Below, piece after piece: positions 1-9,526 of a stretch of 64,000 nt of DNA (the first letter of the stretch is position 1; every line of letters starts with the position of its first letter). Made by a program: the position numbers and the translations under genes. The notes under the pieces are model-generated. The model worked only from the letters and a program-made list of their open reading frames with translations, made no database searches and was not told the origin of the DNA. This DNA comes from Rhynchopus sp. YZ270_cl-10 (lineage: Eukaryota > Euglenozoa > Diplonemea > Diplonemida > Diplonemidae), in contig OZ037910.1 of the NCBI GenBank assembly GCA_964035575.1, positions 496,001 to 560,000 of the forward strand, in the 5' to 3' direction.

Positions 1-858
1 CCACCCTGCAGCCACACCCTTGTCCACACACCTAGTCGCTGGGTCTGTCGTCCCAGTCGGGTTTGTCGGCCCAAACGTGTTCAGCTTCCACACACACGTC
101 TGCAGGCTCATGTCCTGCTCCCAGTCCCAGTACGGCACCGTCACACACTCGAACCCAGGCAGCGACCGCAGGGCGTTCTCGTATCCAAGCACAAACCACC
201 TGTGCCACGGCAGGAACGCAGACGTCGAGTGTGCAATCCCTGCGTTCGTCACGTGCGACATCTCAATAGCGTCGTACACAGACCGCTTCTGCGTCTTCAG
301 TGCCGCCACAGCCGCAATGTAGTGTTCACGGTCCGCACACGACAGCTGCGACCACGCGTGGCGCACACGTGGCGGGCACACCGGCGCTGGCACAGGCTCC
401 GCCGTTGGCACTGCTGTGGGCACAGGTGTGGGCGGCGGCGTCCCTGTCGAAACACAGCTCCACGCAAACGTGAACCCGTCACGTGTCACACTGTAGTCAG
501 ACTTGAACTGCACCGCCATTGCGTGTGCCCCGTTCTTCGCATCTGCAGGTGCACTCGTCCCAGACGTGTGCGACACCTGGCTGTACGCACCCGCCCCGTT
601 GTCCCCCCACACCGTCACAAAGTCGTACCCGGACTCTGTGTTGAACGCCGAAAACCCGACAGTGACCTCGTACCCTGTCCCGCATGCAGGCACCTTCCAG
701 CACAGGTCTTCGTTGTTCGAGTACCGCGACGAGCCTGCTTTGTGTGTCTGCAACCCAGATGCGGGCAGCACCGTGCAGTCACCAGGGATGCTGAGCCCTG
801 CCACCTCGCTGCAGCACAGTGTGCAGGCCACTGCTGCCAGTGTCGCCATGTGGCGCAT
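1..858 (-). CDS. Secreted CUB-tyrosinase (5' part; runs off the left edge)
   Basis: The first 286 residues of a copper oxidase of the tyrosinase family, which oxidises phenols to quinones. Residues 1-21 form a signal peptide (a hydrophobic stretch ending near VAG). Residues 28-135 look like a CUB domain, with paired cysteines and a motif like SGYDFVTVWG. Residues 138-160 are a Pro/Thr linker. From about 162 the tyrosinase domain begins, with the CuA site made of H202, H210 and H219 in FLPWHRWFVLGYENAL, followed by the typical VPYWDWEQD. The CuB site lies beyond the window. The start chosen is the ATG at 858-856; a second ATG nine bases on would also give a signal peptide. No intron is visible in this part. 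The product is probably secreted, and its substrate cannot be told from the sequence. Confidence 0.88.
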   Translation of the reverse strand, partial: MRHMATLAAVACTLCCSEVAGLSIPGDCTVLPASGLQTHKAGSSRYSNNEDLCWKVPACGTGYEVTVGFSAFNTESGYDFVTVWGDNGAGAYSQVSHTSGTSAPADAKNGAHAMAVQFKSDYSVTRDGFTFAWSCVSTGTPPPTPVPTAVPTAEPVPAPVCPPRVRHAWSQLSCADREHYIAAVAALKTQKRSVYDAIEMSHVTNAGIAHSTSAFLPWHRWFVLGYENALRSLPGFECVTVPYWDWEQDMSLQTCVWKLNTFGPTNPTGTTDPATRCVDKGVAAGW

Positions 859-1532
859 ATTGTCTTCTGTGTTTGGATACAAAATGGGTTCTGTTTCGTG
901 TGAGGTGGTGTGCATGTGGGGCAAGTGTTGCTGCATTGCAGTGGTGTGGCTGGGATGGTGAAGAAGGTGGAAAAAGAAGGGAGAAGGCTTTTGTCGTATT
1001 TGCTGAGTAGAACCTTGAGGGGTCGTCTACTGGTTCGCACAGGGTTTGTGGGCACTCCACTCCGGGTTTCAAAAAACACATAAAAAAAGTCACAAATGAC
1101 CCTTGTTGCGAAACTACAGAAAAATGAACAAACAAATGACACAAAACAATTGAGGCACATAATTTGGAAATACTTTGGTCTTTGAACAATGAAAACGAAA
1201 CCAACGCAAAGAACAGCAGCAGCAGGTGTTGCTGAAGTGCAGTTAGTTTCTCTCAGATTCCGACAAAAAGGAAAAGGCAATGAAAAACAAGACCCACAGG
1301 GTGTGGTGTGCTATGGTATGGTGTGGGCACTGCGAGTGGAGGGGGGCAGCGAAAGCGACAGCAGGCAGCGCTGTGACCCAACCCCGCAGAACAGATAATT
1401 TAATGGAAACAAAAATGAGGAAATGAAACTTGAAAATGAAGATAAATAAGCCTGATGGACAGATTCATCGATAATAAAACAAAATGGGTTTGATCATATG
1501 CACTCAGACACACAGAGCACAAATGCAAATGC
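859..1532. other. Intergenic, no gene seen
   Basis: AT-rich spacer between the tyrosinase start and the protease stop. I see no coding pattern, no RNA gene and none of the repeat families found elsewhere in the window. It should contain the protease 3' UTR and the tyrosinase 5' leader. Confidence 0.5.
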
Positions 1533-2519
1533 TCAGACAATCGAGGTCACAGGGGACTCGTTCAGGCCGCACTCGTTCGAGCCGTAGGACACACGGATGT
1601 ATCCAGACTCTCCCCAGGTCGGTCCCCAGGAGTTCTTGATGATCCAGTAGTCAGCGCCGTATCCGACAATGAGCACTCCGTGGTCAAGCTTGCACCCGAA
1701 GAACCCACAGCAGGTCGTCATCACTCCACCCGAGTACGACTGCCACTTCTGCGCATCAACGGCAATCGAGAGGGGTCCTCCAGTCGAGACAAACGCCTTC
1801 ATCTGCTCCTCCGTGTGGGTGATGTCCTTCAGCGACGAGATCGTGGCTCCGACAGGCTTCCCCTCAACAGACTCGCAGGTGTGGCGGATCCCGGTCCCCG
1901 ACTTGTACGGGTACGAGTCCTCAGTCACAATGTCTCCGTTGTGGTTCGAGATCAGCCACTTCAGCGCGTTGTCCATCAGTCCTCCGTTGCAGCCCTGGTC
2001 GACCTTGTCGCACGACACAAGCTCCTGCTCGGACAGCGAGGTCAGCGTGTGTCCGGCCTGCTGCCACTGACCCTCAATGCCTCCGGTGGTGGAGAACGCC
2101 CAGCACGACCCGCACTGTGCCTGGTTCTTCACGTGGGTCACGGCACCAGCCGACCTCCAGTCCTTCGAGTCGGCAGCGGCAGCCACCTGCTCCTCCGTGA
2201 ACATGGCGGGAGGCGACTGCTTCTTCTCCACCTTCATGTTGTGGTACGACTTGAACTCAGCAGCAGACATGTCAGAGAACACGTTCATCCCGAACTGGGC
2301 TCCCTTCGTCTGCTCCTTCTCGAAACGGGACGCCTTCAGCATGTTGGCGGTGAAGATCCCGTAGCGGCGCTGCTCCTCCGCAATGCTCGAGTACTGCTTC
2401 CCGTGGTCGTTCTTGAAGGTGTTCCACAGCAGCTGCGAGTTCGCACGCACGTACTGCTCAGAGTAGCCGTGGGCCTGGCTCGCCAGGAGGGCACACACAA
2501 CAAGGGACACGGTGCGCAT
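1533..2519 (-). CDS. Cathepsin L-like cysteine protease (papain family C1A)
   Basis: A complete 328-residue preproprotease. Residues 1-18 are a signal peptide. Residues 30-92 form an I29 inhibitor prodomain, with WNTFKNDHGKQY and an ERFNIN-type helix. The mature enzyme starts near residue 118 (DSKDWRSAGAVTHVKNQ). The catalytic set is present: Q133, C139 in QCGSCWAF, H280 in LDHGVLIVGYG and N296 in IIKNSWGPTWGESGY. The stretch GHTLTSLSEQELVSCDK followed by GCNGGLM is by eye closest to kinetoplastid cruzipain/cathepsin L enzymes, but there is no cruzipain-type C-terminal extension. The start is the ATG followed directly by the signal peptide; an ATG 84 bases further upstream would add a polar, repeat-derived leader and is unlikely. 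No intron. It is probably lysosomal or secreted. Confidence 0.95.
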   Translation of the reverse strand: MRTVSLVVCALLASQAHGYSEQYVRANSQLLWNTFKNDHGKQYSSIAEEQRRYGIFTANMLKASRFEKEQTKGAQFGMNVFSDMSAAEFKSYHNMKVEKKQSPPAMFTEEQVAAAADSKDWRSAGAVTHVKNQAQCGSCWAFSTTGGIEGQWQQAGHTLTSLSEQELVSCDKVDQGCNGGLMDNALKWLISNHNGDIVTEDSYPYKSGTGIRHTCESVEGKPVGATISSLKDITHTEEQMKAFVSTGGPLSIAVDAQKWQSYSGGVMTTCCGFFGCKLDHGVLIVGYGADYWIIKNSWGPTWGESGYIRVSYGSNECGLNESPVTSIV

Positions 2520-3947
2520 TGTGTGTTTGTTTTCTTTGTGTGTCTTTTCTGTTGGTGGTTTGCTTGTTTGGGTTTGTTTGGTGTGGTGGTGTGTTGTCAT
2601 CACTGTGGCGTTTCACAAATGGAAGCAAATCTCGGTCATGGTGATGCACCCTCCAGATGGCACAGACAGCCGGTGAAGAAGGGTCTAAAGTCACACCTTG
2701 CAGATGAGGAGTACCAAGGACAAGGTGCCGTTGGTTTGTAATGGAAACACAGAAGATGGGTGGCAGGCAGAATTTGAAAACGGGGCGCAAATCTAGAGTA
2801 GTTGAAACGTGCTCAAAGGCAGCTCGAACGGGGTCGAATCAAAAAACGGGGAGGTGAAACAATTTTTTTTTTGTTTGAGTACTAGGAATAGACAGGAGAC
2901 CTGCAACTGGGGTGAAATAAATACAAATTTCAGTGACGAGCGTTTTTTTTTTATAGAGCGGAAGTAAGACGGATTGTGCGTGGGGCGGAAAGTAAAACTT
3001 TTTTGTAAAGATGAATGTGACTGAGACACATATCATTGTTTCAAAAAGAGAGAGAAAAATACTGAAAAAATATACAAAAAAAAAGGGGGGGGATTTGACG
3101 CGCTGCCAAATAAAATACATACAAAAAGTGAAAGGTGGTCGTGAAAAATGAAAAGAAATGACTTGAGATACAACAACCCACTCGTGCACCTGGACCGGGG
3201 TGGGCCCCCCAACCATGCAGTCCTACAATACATTTCGTGATTTAGGAAGACATACTTTCTCACTCAGTGATGTCCACAAAAAAAAACGAGAGATAATCTG
3301 TGAACGTGACGGTTGCAGCTGAAGCCACAATAAAATTTGCCTTTTTGGAAAGCCAAACATACTTTTGAGTACTGTGAACATGAAAAAAAAGGTACAACAT
3401 TTTAACGGTTTCAGTTCAGGAGCACAGAGCGAGTACTTGAGGTATGTTACAAGTTGGAAGCACTTGTATTTTGAGTAATCAACGAAAAGTTGTTGCCCAA
3501 AAGTTGTGCCCAAAAAAGAAGCGGGGAATCAACTACCTTGTCAGATGCATGCGGCCCTCTCACGTTGTGAGGTGGGCTTCGCACCTTCATCAAAAAAGGA
3601 AGGAGAAAAAAAAAGTGAAGTTGATACTGCAAAACGCCCTGGCAGACGCAGGGCACTGACACTCCTTGGGGTTATCGAACCCCCCCAGAGTAGTGTTGCA
3701 CTTCGGAGTTGCTGACAGGAAAACTGTAAGCAGGTGCAAAGAGCCTAGCAAAAAAAAAGAGCGAGAGAAAGAAGGAAAAAAAAACAGATACTGGGAAGAC
3801 AGGTCTGAATAGTATTAGCTACACTAAACCAATCAGATTGTCACAAAAAGAAAGAAAAATGGTTTCATTATGTTGTCTCCGTACTATATACTGACCGTAA
3901 AATCGTAAAAATCAGATTCATATACTTTCAGTTCACAGAATTGAAGC
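2520..3947. repeat. Intergenic with repeat copies S1 (3165-3245) and S2 (3608-3720)
   Basis: No gene is seen. Two interspersed repeats are recognisable. The S1 copy at 3165-3245 carries ccaaccatgcagtcctac and a degraded end. The S2 copy at 3608-3720 carries gtgaagttgatactgc, gcactgacactcc, ggttatcgaaccccc and a tail ctgtaagcaggt. On the minus strand S2 reads GGGTTCGATAACCCC, like a tRNA T-arm or pol III B box. Both copies lie in the same orientation as their relatives elsewhere. Confidence 0.6.
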
Positions 3948-4039
3948 CATCTGATTTTTTACCCCTAGGGTCGTACAGGCGCGTATAGGACCGTTTTGGG
4001 CCGTATACGCGCCTATACGCGGGATAAAAAATCAGGTGG
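3948..4039. mobile_element. Hairpin MITE, family M1 copy 1
   Basis: A short foldback element. The ends are catctgattttttacccc and gggataaaaaatcaggtg, which pair as terminal inverted repeats. Inside them a second inverted repeat (aggcgcgtatagga against tatacgcgcctatacgcg) makes almost the whole unit one hairpin. A second member with the same ends lies at 6769-6873. It has no coding capacity. Confidence 0.65.
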
Positions 4040-4094
4040 GTCAGTATACATTCTGAAGACAGTACTTTTAAATCAAAGAGAAACCAGGGGTGTT

Positions 4095-4140
4095 TAAAAA
4101 AGTTGAAATACAAAGCCCTCTCGTGAACAGTGGTACTTTA
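4095..4140. repeat. S1 repeat fragment
   Basis: The 5' part of the S1 repeat: gttgaaatacaaagccc followed by ctctcgtgaacagtgg. It breaks off into an A- and G-rich run. Confidence 0.55.
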
Positions 4141-4614
4141 AAAAAGGGGTGGGGGGGGGGAAGGTGGGAACTGGGTTATTGCACAACACCGCAACAATGA
4201 TGTTTTCTTTCAGGTAAAACAAAAAACAACAAAAAAACGATCCATTGATTTGGAGCATTGGAAAAAAAATAAGGAGGGCGAGGGGTCATGGTCCAAGACA
4301 ACCTGTGGTGAACATAAGCCTCTCTCTTGCGCGTGTCACCTTTTTGTTGATCACAATCGTTTTTTTTTTTTATCGCAGCAGCGTGGAATTGCACAGAAAT
4401 GTTGGTTGTCATGGATAGGATTTCCCCCTCGTAAGTATCTTTTGATAAAATTGTTGGAGGTAGTGTGGTGTGGTTGCCTCGGTTGTGTCGCCACAGTTGT
4501 GATCAATAACCACTTTTTTAAAAAAAAGTTTTGGCACGTACGATATAGTGTTCGAGCATGAGCATATGGTGCAACAAATACAGTAGTCCAAAAAAAAATG
4601 TTTGGCGGCAAAAA

Positions 4615-5598
4615 CAGGGGAGTTTAAAATATCGGTTTACCGGTTTCAAAAACCGAAAAATTCGGTTTGAGGATTTTGAAAAAAAAAAAAAAAAAAAGCT
4701 ATAGAAAATCTGGATTTTTGAAAAAAAAAATTTCCTCGTAACAGGGTTTCTGGCCAGAAAAATCCTGTTTTTGCAGATAATGTGACCCCACCATTTGACG
4801 GACGGAGTTCGGAGAAGCCAAACATGAGTGAGAGAGGAAGGGGGAAGTGAGTCCCTGAGGGATAACCCCATCCCTCAAAAATTCCTTAACACTCTGTGTT
4901 AAAGTTTTTAAGGTTGCTTTTGCTACGCACCCTGTACCTACACCCCCCCCATACGGGGTCCACCAAAAATCGACATTTCACGCAGAGGCACCAAAGTGTA
5001 AGATTTTTTCGGTGTTGGAAAGATTGGGCCAAAAAATGAGGTATTTAGAATACAGTTTTCCGAGAGATTTGTTTTTAATTTCTATTTTCGTGTCGCGACT
5101 TTACGTGGGAAACGCTTTAGAAACGTGCGTTCCTTAAGGCAAAACGGGCGTTTTTCACCGAAAACCACCAGACCCCTGTACGTGACGCCGGAAACGCACT
5201 TGCGGGGTACCGAAGGTGGGCTGCGGTTTGTAACCACTCGTTGCGTTGCTTGGGTTCCGTTCGATGAATTCAGATCGGTTGCGTTGTGTTGGATGCGTTC
5301 GTGGGTGCCTGTTCGTTTCTGTTCAGATCTTTGCGTACATCAACCACCATCAAGAGGGAGCGTTAATGATCAGCAAAACTAAATTCTTGCTATTTACAAC
5401 CCGCCTCAAAAATTCACTTTTTGTAAGAAAATTTTTTAAAAAGGAACAGAAATCGAAAAAAGTTGTTAAGGGATGAAGGGTGGGGGGTGGGGCCCGTGGG
5501 GGGGCGAGAAAGCTCGGAATTCGCTTTTTTTTGCCCAAACCGATTTTTTACCTCAAACCGAATTTTTTGAAAAAAATCCAAACTTTTAAACTCCCCTG
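4615..5598. mobile_element. Non-autonomous DNA-transposon-like element with long TIRs
   Basis: About 0.98 kb. The left end caggggagtttaaaa and, some 50 bases in, aaattcggtttgagg recur in inverted order at the right end (cctcaaaccgaattt and then ttttaaactcccctg). The TIR is therefore roughly 80 bases with a variable centre. The interior is AT-rich in the left half and holds a GC-richer part at about 5090-5350 (cgtgtcgcgactttacgtgg). I find no transposase-like frame, so it is non-autonomous or decayed. Confidence 0.65.
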
Positions 5599-5874
5599 GG
5601 CAAAAAGCAGACTTTTATATAGGGGGTCAGAACTGAGGGCAATCCTCAGTTATTGAAAAAAAAAAAAAATTCCCCTTTTCGGACCTAAAAAAAAAAATTT
5701 TTTTTTTCGGCGTTTTACTGGCTTAGAACACGACTCGTGACGTAGGAACCCGCCACAGCAGGAAAAAAACACAAAATGCCAAAGAAATACGTACCGAAGA
5801 AACCACAGCCCGGGCAAATGGAAGGACGGCCCGGTGGCAAAAGGAAGCATACAGCATGGCGAAATAAAAAGTAG

Positions 5875-6115
5875 CGTACCGTGCGCCTGCGGCGCAAGAT
5901 TGCAACCACCCTCCCATGACATAGTTTGGTTGTAAATATGTGCAATTTTAAGGGAATTTTTTTGAAATGTTGCGTACCGTGGCTTCGCCAGAAACTTTCG
6001 TTTTAGCAAAATACCTAAGTAAAATTTACGGAAACTGACGATAATTACTAACGTCAGTGCCATTTTATGTCAACATTTTTTAAAAATGTTGCGTACCGTG
6101 GCTTCGCCAGGAACC
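5875..6115. repeat. Repeated gcgtaccgtgg motif cluster
   Basis: Three close copies of a short motif, at about 5875, 5968 and 6090. The last two share gttgcgtaccgtggcttcgc. The first carries gtaccgtgcgcctgcggcgc, which recurs at 12635. It is also related to the cgcctgcggcgcc-bearing repeats at 12290-12420, 35200-35330 and 59640-59740. No gene is present. Confidence 0.5.
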
Positions 6116-6124
6116 TTTGGGTGA

Positions 6125-6420
6125 CGCTATATAAGCCCCTGCTCCTGAATAAAAAAATCTTTATGGAGCTTTTCTAGTCGATCTAGATAGGCGACTGTCA
6201 CAGATCATCGTCACCATAGGTGAGTTTCGAGTGCACGATTCTTTCGTGACACACATTCTTGGATGATCTCCCCTAGGAGATTGTCCGGCAGTTCGTTGGG
6301 AATCGGATTATCCCTTTCCATTATGCGAAGGATGTCTTCGACTTTACGTTACGTGTGGGTAGCATCAATTTTTTAGGGCCGTTGGGGTAGTAATTTTCCG
6401 CGCGCAGCGCGGAAATTTTT
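6125..6420 (+). ncRNA. Possible structured small RNA with TATA box and Sm-like site
   Basis: A TATA-like box (ctatataag, 6127-6135) is followed by about 230 bases of balanced composition, unlike the A/T-rich surroundings. This stretch is rich in short hairpins (gtcgatctagataggcgac, cacgattctttcgtg, atctcccctaggagat). It ends with a U-rich caattttttaggg (6366-6377) resembling an Sm-protein site and then a strong stem, ccgcgcgcagcgcgg (6398-6412), with T tracts behind it. The order of TATA, structured body, Sm-like site and 3' stem is that of a U-snRNA or spliced-leader RNA gene. I do not recognise a U1, U2, U4, U5 or U6 core sequence, so this is only a candidate. Confidence 0.25.
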
Positions 6421-6602
6421 TTTCAAAACACATTTTCCGTTTCCCTTATTTTTTTTTGGACCTAGAACCCTGACTGAAACGATCGAAACAACTTTGATTT
6501 TGGGTGGGTGGGTGAGAAAAAATGAAACCTCAGTTTTTGCCCCTGTTTGGTAAGGAAAAAATTCCTATATAAAACCCTGGCAAAAAGCAAAAAAAAAAAA
6601 AA

Positions 6603-6665
6603 AAAGTTGACTTGAAATACAAAAGCCCTCTCGTGGACACCCAACCATGCAGTGGTTTGCATCAT
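6603..6665. repeat. S1 repeat, internally shortened
   Basis: The S1 head tgacttgaaatacaaaagcc joins directly to the tail acacccaaccatgcag and ggtttgcatc. The middle of the repeat is missing in this copy. Confidence 0.55.
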
Positions 6666-6768
6666 AAAAAAAAAAGCGCCAAATCACCTCAAAAATCCCC
6701 AAATCCGCCAATTATTTGAACGTCAGTTTTGGACTACTGTAAAAAGAAACAAATTCGCACACGACCGC

Positions 6769-6873
6769 TACCACCTGATTTTTTTACCCCGCAAATAGGC
6801 ACTGTGTACTGCCTATCTGCGGGGTAAAAAAGCCGTTCTTTTTTTTGCTTTTTTGGGGTAAAATCAGGTGGTA
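6769..6873. mobile_element. Hairpin MITE, family M1 copy 2
   Basis: The perfect 14-base ends taccacctgatttt and aaaatcaggtggta enclose an inner hairpin, accccgcaaataggca against tgcctatctgcggggt. It shares the CCTGATTTTTTACCCC end sequence with the copy at 3948-4039, while the inner stems differ. No coding capacity. Confidence 0.65.
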
Positions 6874-6931
6874 CGATCAAAATATAAAAGAGAGAAAACA
6901 CGGAAAACTAAAAAAAAAAAAAACACCTTTT

Positions 6932-7360
6932 CATGGATGTCCAAAGTACTTGAAGTATATCAAGTACTTGATCCCCCAAAAAACCCAATACTTGATACTT
7001 GAAGTACTTGACACCCTATTTTTTTTTCTCGTACTTTTTTACTTGTTTTCTCTCTGTCAAGTACTTTTTTTACAAAAAAAACGTCAAGTACTTGATCAAG
7101 TACAAAAAAAGTGGGTACTTGATCAAGTACTTGAACGTTTTTTTTCGAAAACAAGTACTTGACAGACCCTGTCAGAGGGTAAAAAAGTAAAAAAGTACGA
7201 GAAAAAAAAATAGGGGGTCAAGTACTTGATTTTTGTCAAGTACTTGATCAATCTTCAAGTACTTGACTGTCATTTTGAGAGGAAAAAAAAGGGGGGGTCA
7301 AGTACTTCAAGTGCCATAAAAAATCAAAAAAAAGTACTTCAAGTACTTTGGACATCCATG
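6932..7360. mobile_element. Foldback element built from TCAAGTACTTGA palindromes
   Basis: A 429-base unit with inverted ends catggatgtccaaagtac and gtactttggacatccatg. The interior holds many copies of aagtacttga and its 12-base palindrome tcaagtacttga, together with A/T tracts, so the whole unit can fold on itself. Peptides read from it are low-complexity and not credible as protein. Confidence 0.7.
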
Positions 7361-7458
7361 CCTTTTCTCTCGCACAACGCACATCTTTTCGCACAGAAGG
7401 AAAAGGTACCCACCGGAGACACGAACACATTCCCTTCCCGCCTCAATTTTTTTTTTTT

Positions 7459-7690
7459 GAACTTGCAAATACAAAAGCCCTCTTCTTCGTGACAATGTAC
7501 CTAAGATTCGTCTCCTCACCTCAAAGTGAGGAGGGAACGTTCGTCAGCCCCGACGTTTGATTCATCCTATAAGGAAATAGGAAAAGAGAGAGCATTTTCA
7601 ATATAAAACTGTAGTTGTTGATGCAGGCACACACCTCCGACTGACCCAACTGTACGATGCCAGCCATCCGGATGAAAGCACAAAAATAAC
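7459..7690. repeat. S1 fragment (7459-7505) and S3 repeat (7617-7690)
   Basis: The S1 head (ttgcaaatacaaaagccctc) is followed by unrelated sequence and then by the S3 repeat. S3 is marked by gatgcaggcacacacctccg, actgacccaactgtacgatg and ccagccatccggatgaaagc. S3 recurs at 32328-32390 and 40176-40240, always in this orientation. I see no gene between 7361 and 8398. Confidence 0.6.
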
Positions 7691-7942
7691 CTTGCGTATA
7701 AAATATACATTTCAATAAATCGAAAGCACAGAACGAGATTAAGATATTATTTTCAATCGAAAGATGGAGTTTATCCACAGAAAAGAAAATGGAATTGAAA
7801 CGTACTAAAACGCAAGCTCGATCGTGTTCATGTAAAGGAAAGGGTGTCTATTGATGCACGGATGAAATCACAACCTCTCCCCCTCTCCAAAAAACCCAAA
7901 ATAAAATACTGGAAAAATGCATTACTTTTACCCCCAAAAATA

Positions 7943-8252
7943 TTGACTTGAAATACAAAATTGGGTGATCTATGAACGGGGAGAGATTTTTTTATTAGCT
8001 CTCAGTAAGCTCTCACAGGCTCTCACAAGGTCTCACAAGCTCTCACAGGCTCTCACAAGCTCTCACAGCCTGTTACGTGTCCCACGGAGACGATCATAGA
8101 TCACCCAAAAATACCCCATCTCGCAGTACAGTGCACGCTTTGGCACAATGACCATCGGAGTGGGTGGATCCCTCCCTCCCTCCCTCCCCCCCACCCTCCC
8201 CAACCATGCACCTCAATTTCTTTTCTTTCTTCATGGTTTACATCTGATAAAA
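7943..8252. repeat. S1 repeat split by a nested MITE
   Basis: The S1 head tgacttgaaatacaaaa at 7943 and the S1 body and tail from about 8110 (tttggcacaatgacc, gtgggtgga, caaccatgca, tggtttacatctgataa) are separated by the inverted-repeat element at 7961-8108. The S1 copy is therefore older than the MITE. Confidence 0.6.
7961..8108. mobile_element. MITE with 15-bp TIRs and internal minisatellite
   Basis: Perfect 15-base inverted ends ttgggtgatctatga and tcatagatcacccaa. Between them, about seven copies of a roughly 10-base unit (gctctcacaa or gctctcacag) run from 7998 to 8068. It sits inside an S1 repeat. Confidence 0.65.
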
Positions 8253-8398
8253 GTGAAACGTGCTAAAAAACGCGGCTCAGTCGAGCTCATGCAAAGGTTG
8301 TTTCATATACCAACTATTCTACTGAATAGATCGGTATAATCGGGTGCACTAAATGTACCCAAAGGGTAAAACTTTGCGTCCAATTTAAAAAATACAAC

Positions 8399-8892
8399 TC
8401 ACAAAATCTCGTCATCCCAGATAAGATTCTCTCGGTCCACGACCTCTCGCGTCCCCCCTGCCATGCTTACTTCCACTAAGCCATCTCTCCGTACTGCACG
8501 GATACGACCACGCTTTCCGTTAGACCTGCCTTCTACACCATCTACAGTGGCGATGCTGCCGATGGGTGGGGCGAGGAGGAGACGTCGGATTGCGCTGACC
8601 CTGCTGGGTGTGAGGCGGACTTTGAACTCCTCGACGGTGATGCGCTTCTTGTAGGTTTCGGCAATAGACTTCTCCTCGTCTGTGCTGATGTGTTTGAGGA
8701 AGAGACCGTACTCCATGCGGTTGAGCTTGCCGTCGCGGTCCTTATCGTAGCGTTTGAAGAGCTCCTTCGTGAGCGTGTCTGCAGAGGCGTTCTCGACGTC
8801 CTCGGGGGGCAGGATGTCCTCAGGGTACTGCACCTCCTGCTCGGCCTCGAGATCCGCAACTGATTTGCGGCGGCGTGGGGTGATGAGTTCTT
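8399..8892 (-). CDS. EF-hand protein, 3' exon
   Basis: The last 164 residues or so of a probable calcium-binding regulator; I do not recognise a named family. The exon begins after a strong acceptor (pyrimidine-rich tract ending cctcacag) and opens with a basic, acidic-flanked stretch (TPRRRKSVADLEAEQEV). An EF-hand with loop DKDRDGKLNRMEY follows, then a region about 60 residues long, VRLTPSRVSAIRRLLLAPP. It ends with a small beta-rich module (GKRGRIRAVRRDGLVEVSM) that could be an SH3-like or KOW-like fold. The frame stays open upstream as far as 9235, but there it crosses the inverted-repeat element at 8980-9419 and a polyproline run and has no convincing ATG. The true 5' exon is unresolved. 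Confidence 0.6.
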
Positions 8893-8979
8893 CTGTGAGG
8901 GGGGTAGGGGGTGGAGGGGGTGGAGGGGGAGGAGAATTTTGAAATGGACAAAGATAAGTTGAAATGAAATGGGGAAAAA

Positions 8980-9419
8980 ACAAGTAATTGCTATCGGAAA
9001 AAAAACGGGGTGTGATGTGGAACTCCATCCTGTAGAAATAATCTACAGCACGCCCAGCATTCTGCTCTTCTGCAGGTATGCTAACGCTCTTCGTACACTG
9101 CCAGACCCACTGGGACGCCAGCATCTGAAACGTTCCAGAAGGGGGGCTGTCCTCTTCGTCCAGCACCATCTGCTCGATAGCGTTGTTGGACGTCGGCTCG
9201 GCAGGCTCGGCGTGTTCCAGCTCGTTTTTGTCCACAGGCTCCCCACATTGTCGTCGTCGTTAGAGCAGTGCGGAAGGAACACAGAATGCACAGACTACAA
9301 CACATCGATCACACCAGGCGCATCAGCACCTCCAGCAAATCGCCAGGATGCTACAGTGGTTTCGAAAATCGCGCGGAGTTTTCCACAGCACACCCCGTTT
9401 TATCTTAGCAATTACTTGT
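8980..9419. mobile_element. Inverted-repeat element abutting the EF-hand gene
   Basis: The ends acaagtaattgcta plus cggggtgtg (8980-9014) and cacaccccg plus tagcaattacttgt (9389-9419) are inverted copies of about 31 bases. The 440-base interior is GC-richer than the flanks and has an open frame on the minus strand with motifs such as FQMLASQWVWQCTKSVS. It may be a small DNA element that carries or captured coding sequence. I see no target-site duplication. Confidence 0.5.
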
Positions 9420-9526
9420 CCTTGTTGTTATTGTTGTTTTCAACCACCTTCCTTCAACCCTTGTAGGGATCAGTTGTTATTTTTTTCGCGAAAACGTGAA
9501 ATTACACATTTCAAGAGAACAAATTA

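Noticed and set aside
1533-2519. Horizontal transfer of the protease from a kinetoplastid
   Set aside because: Its likeness to cruzipain is simpler to explain if the organism itself is euglenozoan; base composition matches its neighbours.
1680-2741. A 353-residue plus-strand frame across the protease gene
   Set aside because: A shadow of the protease, whose frame holds all catalytic motifs.
7998-8068. A CRISPR-like run of short repeats (gctctcaca)
   Set aside because: There are no unique spacers; units abut directly as in a minisatellite, and the genome is eukaryotic.
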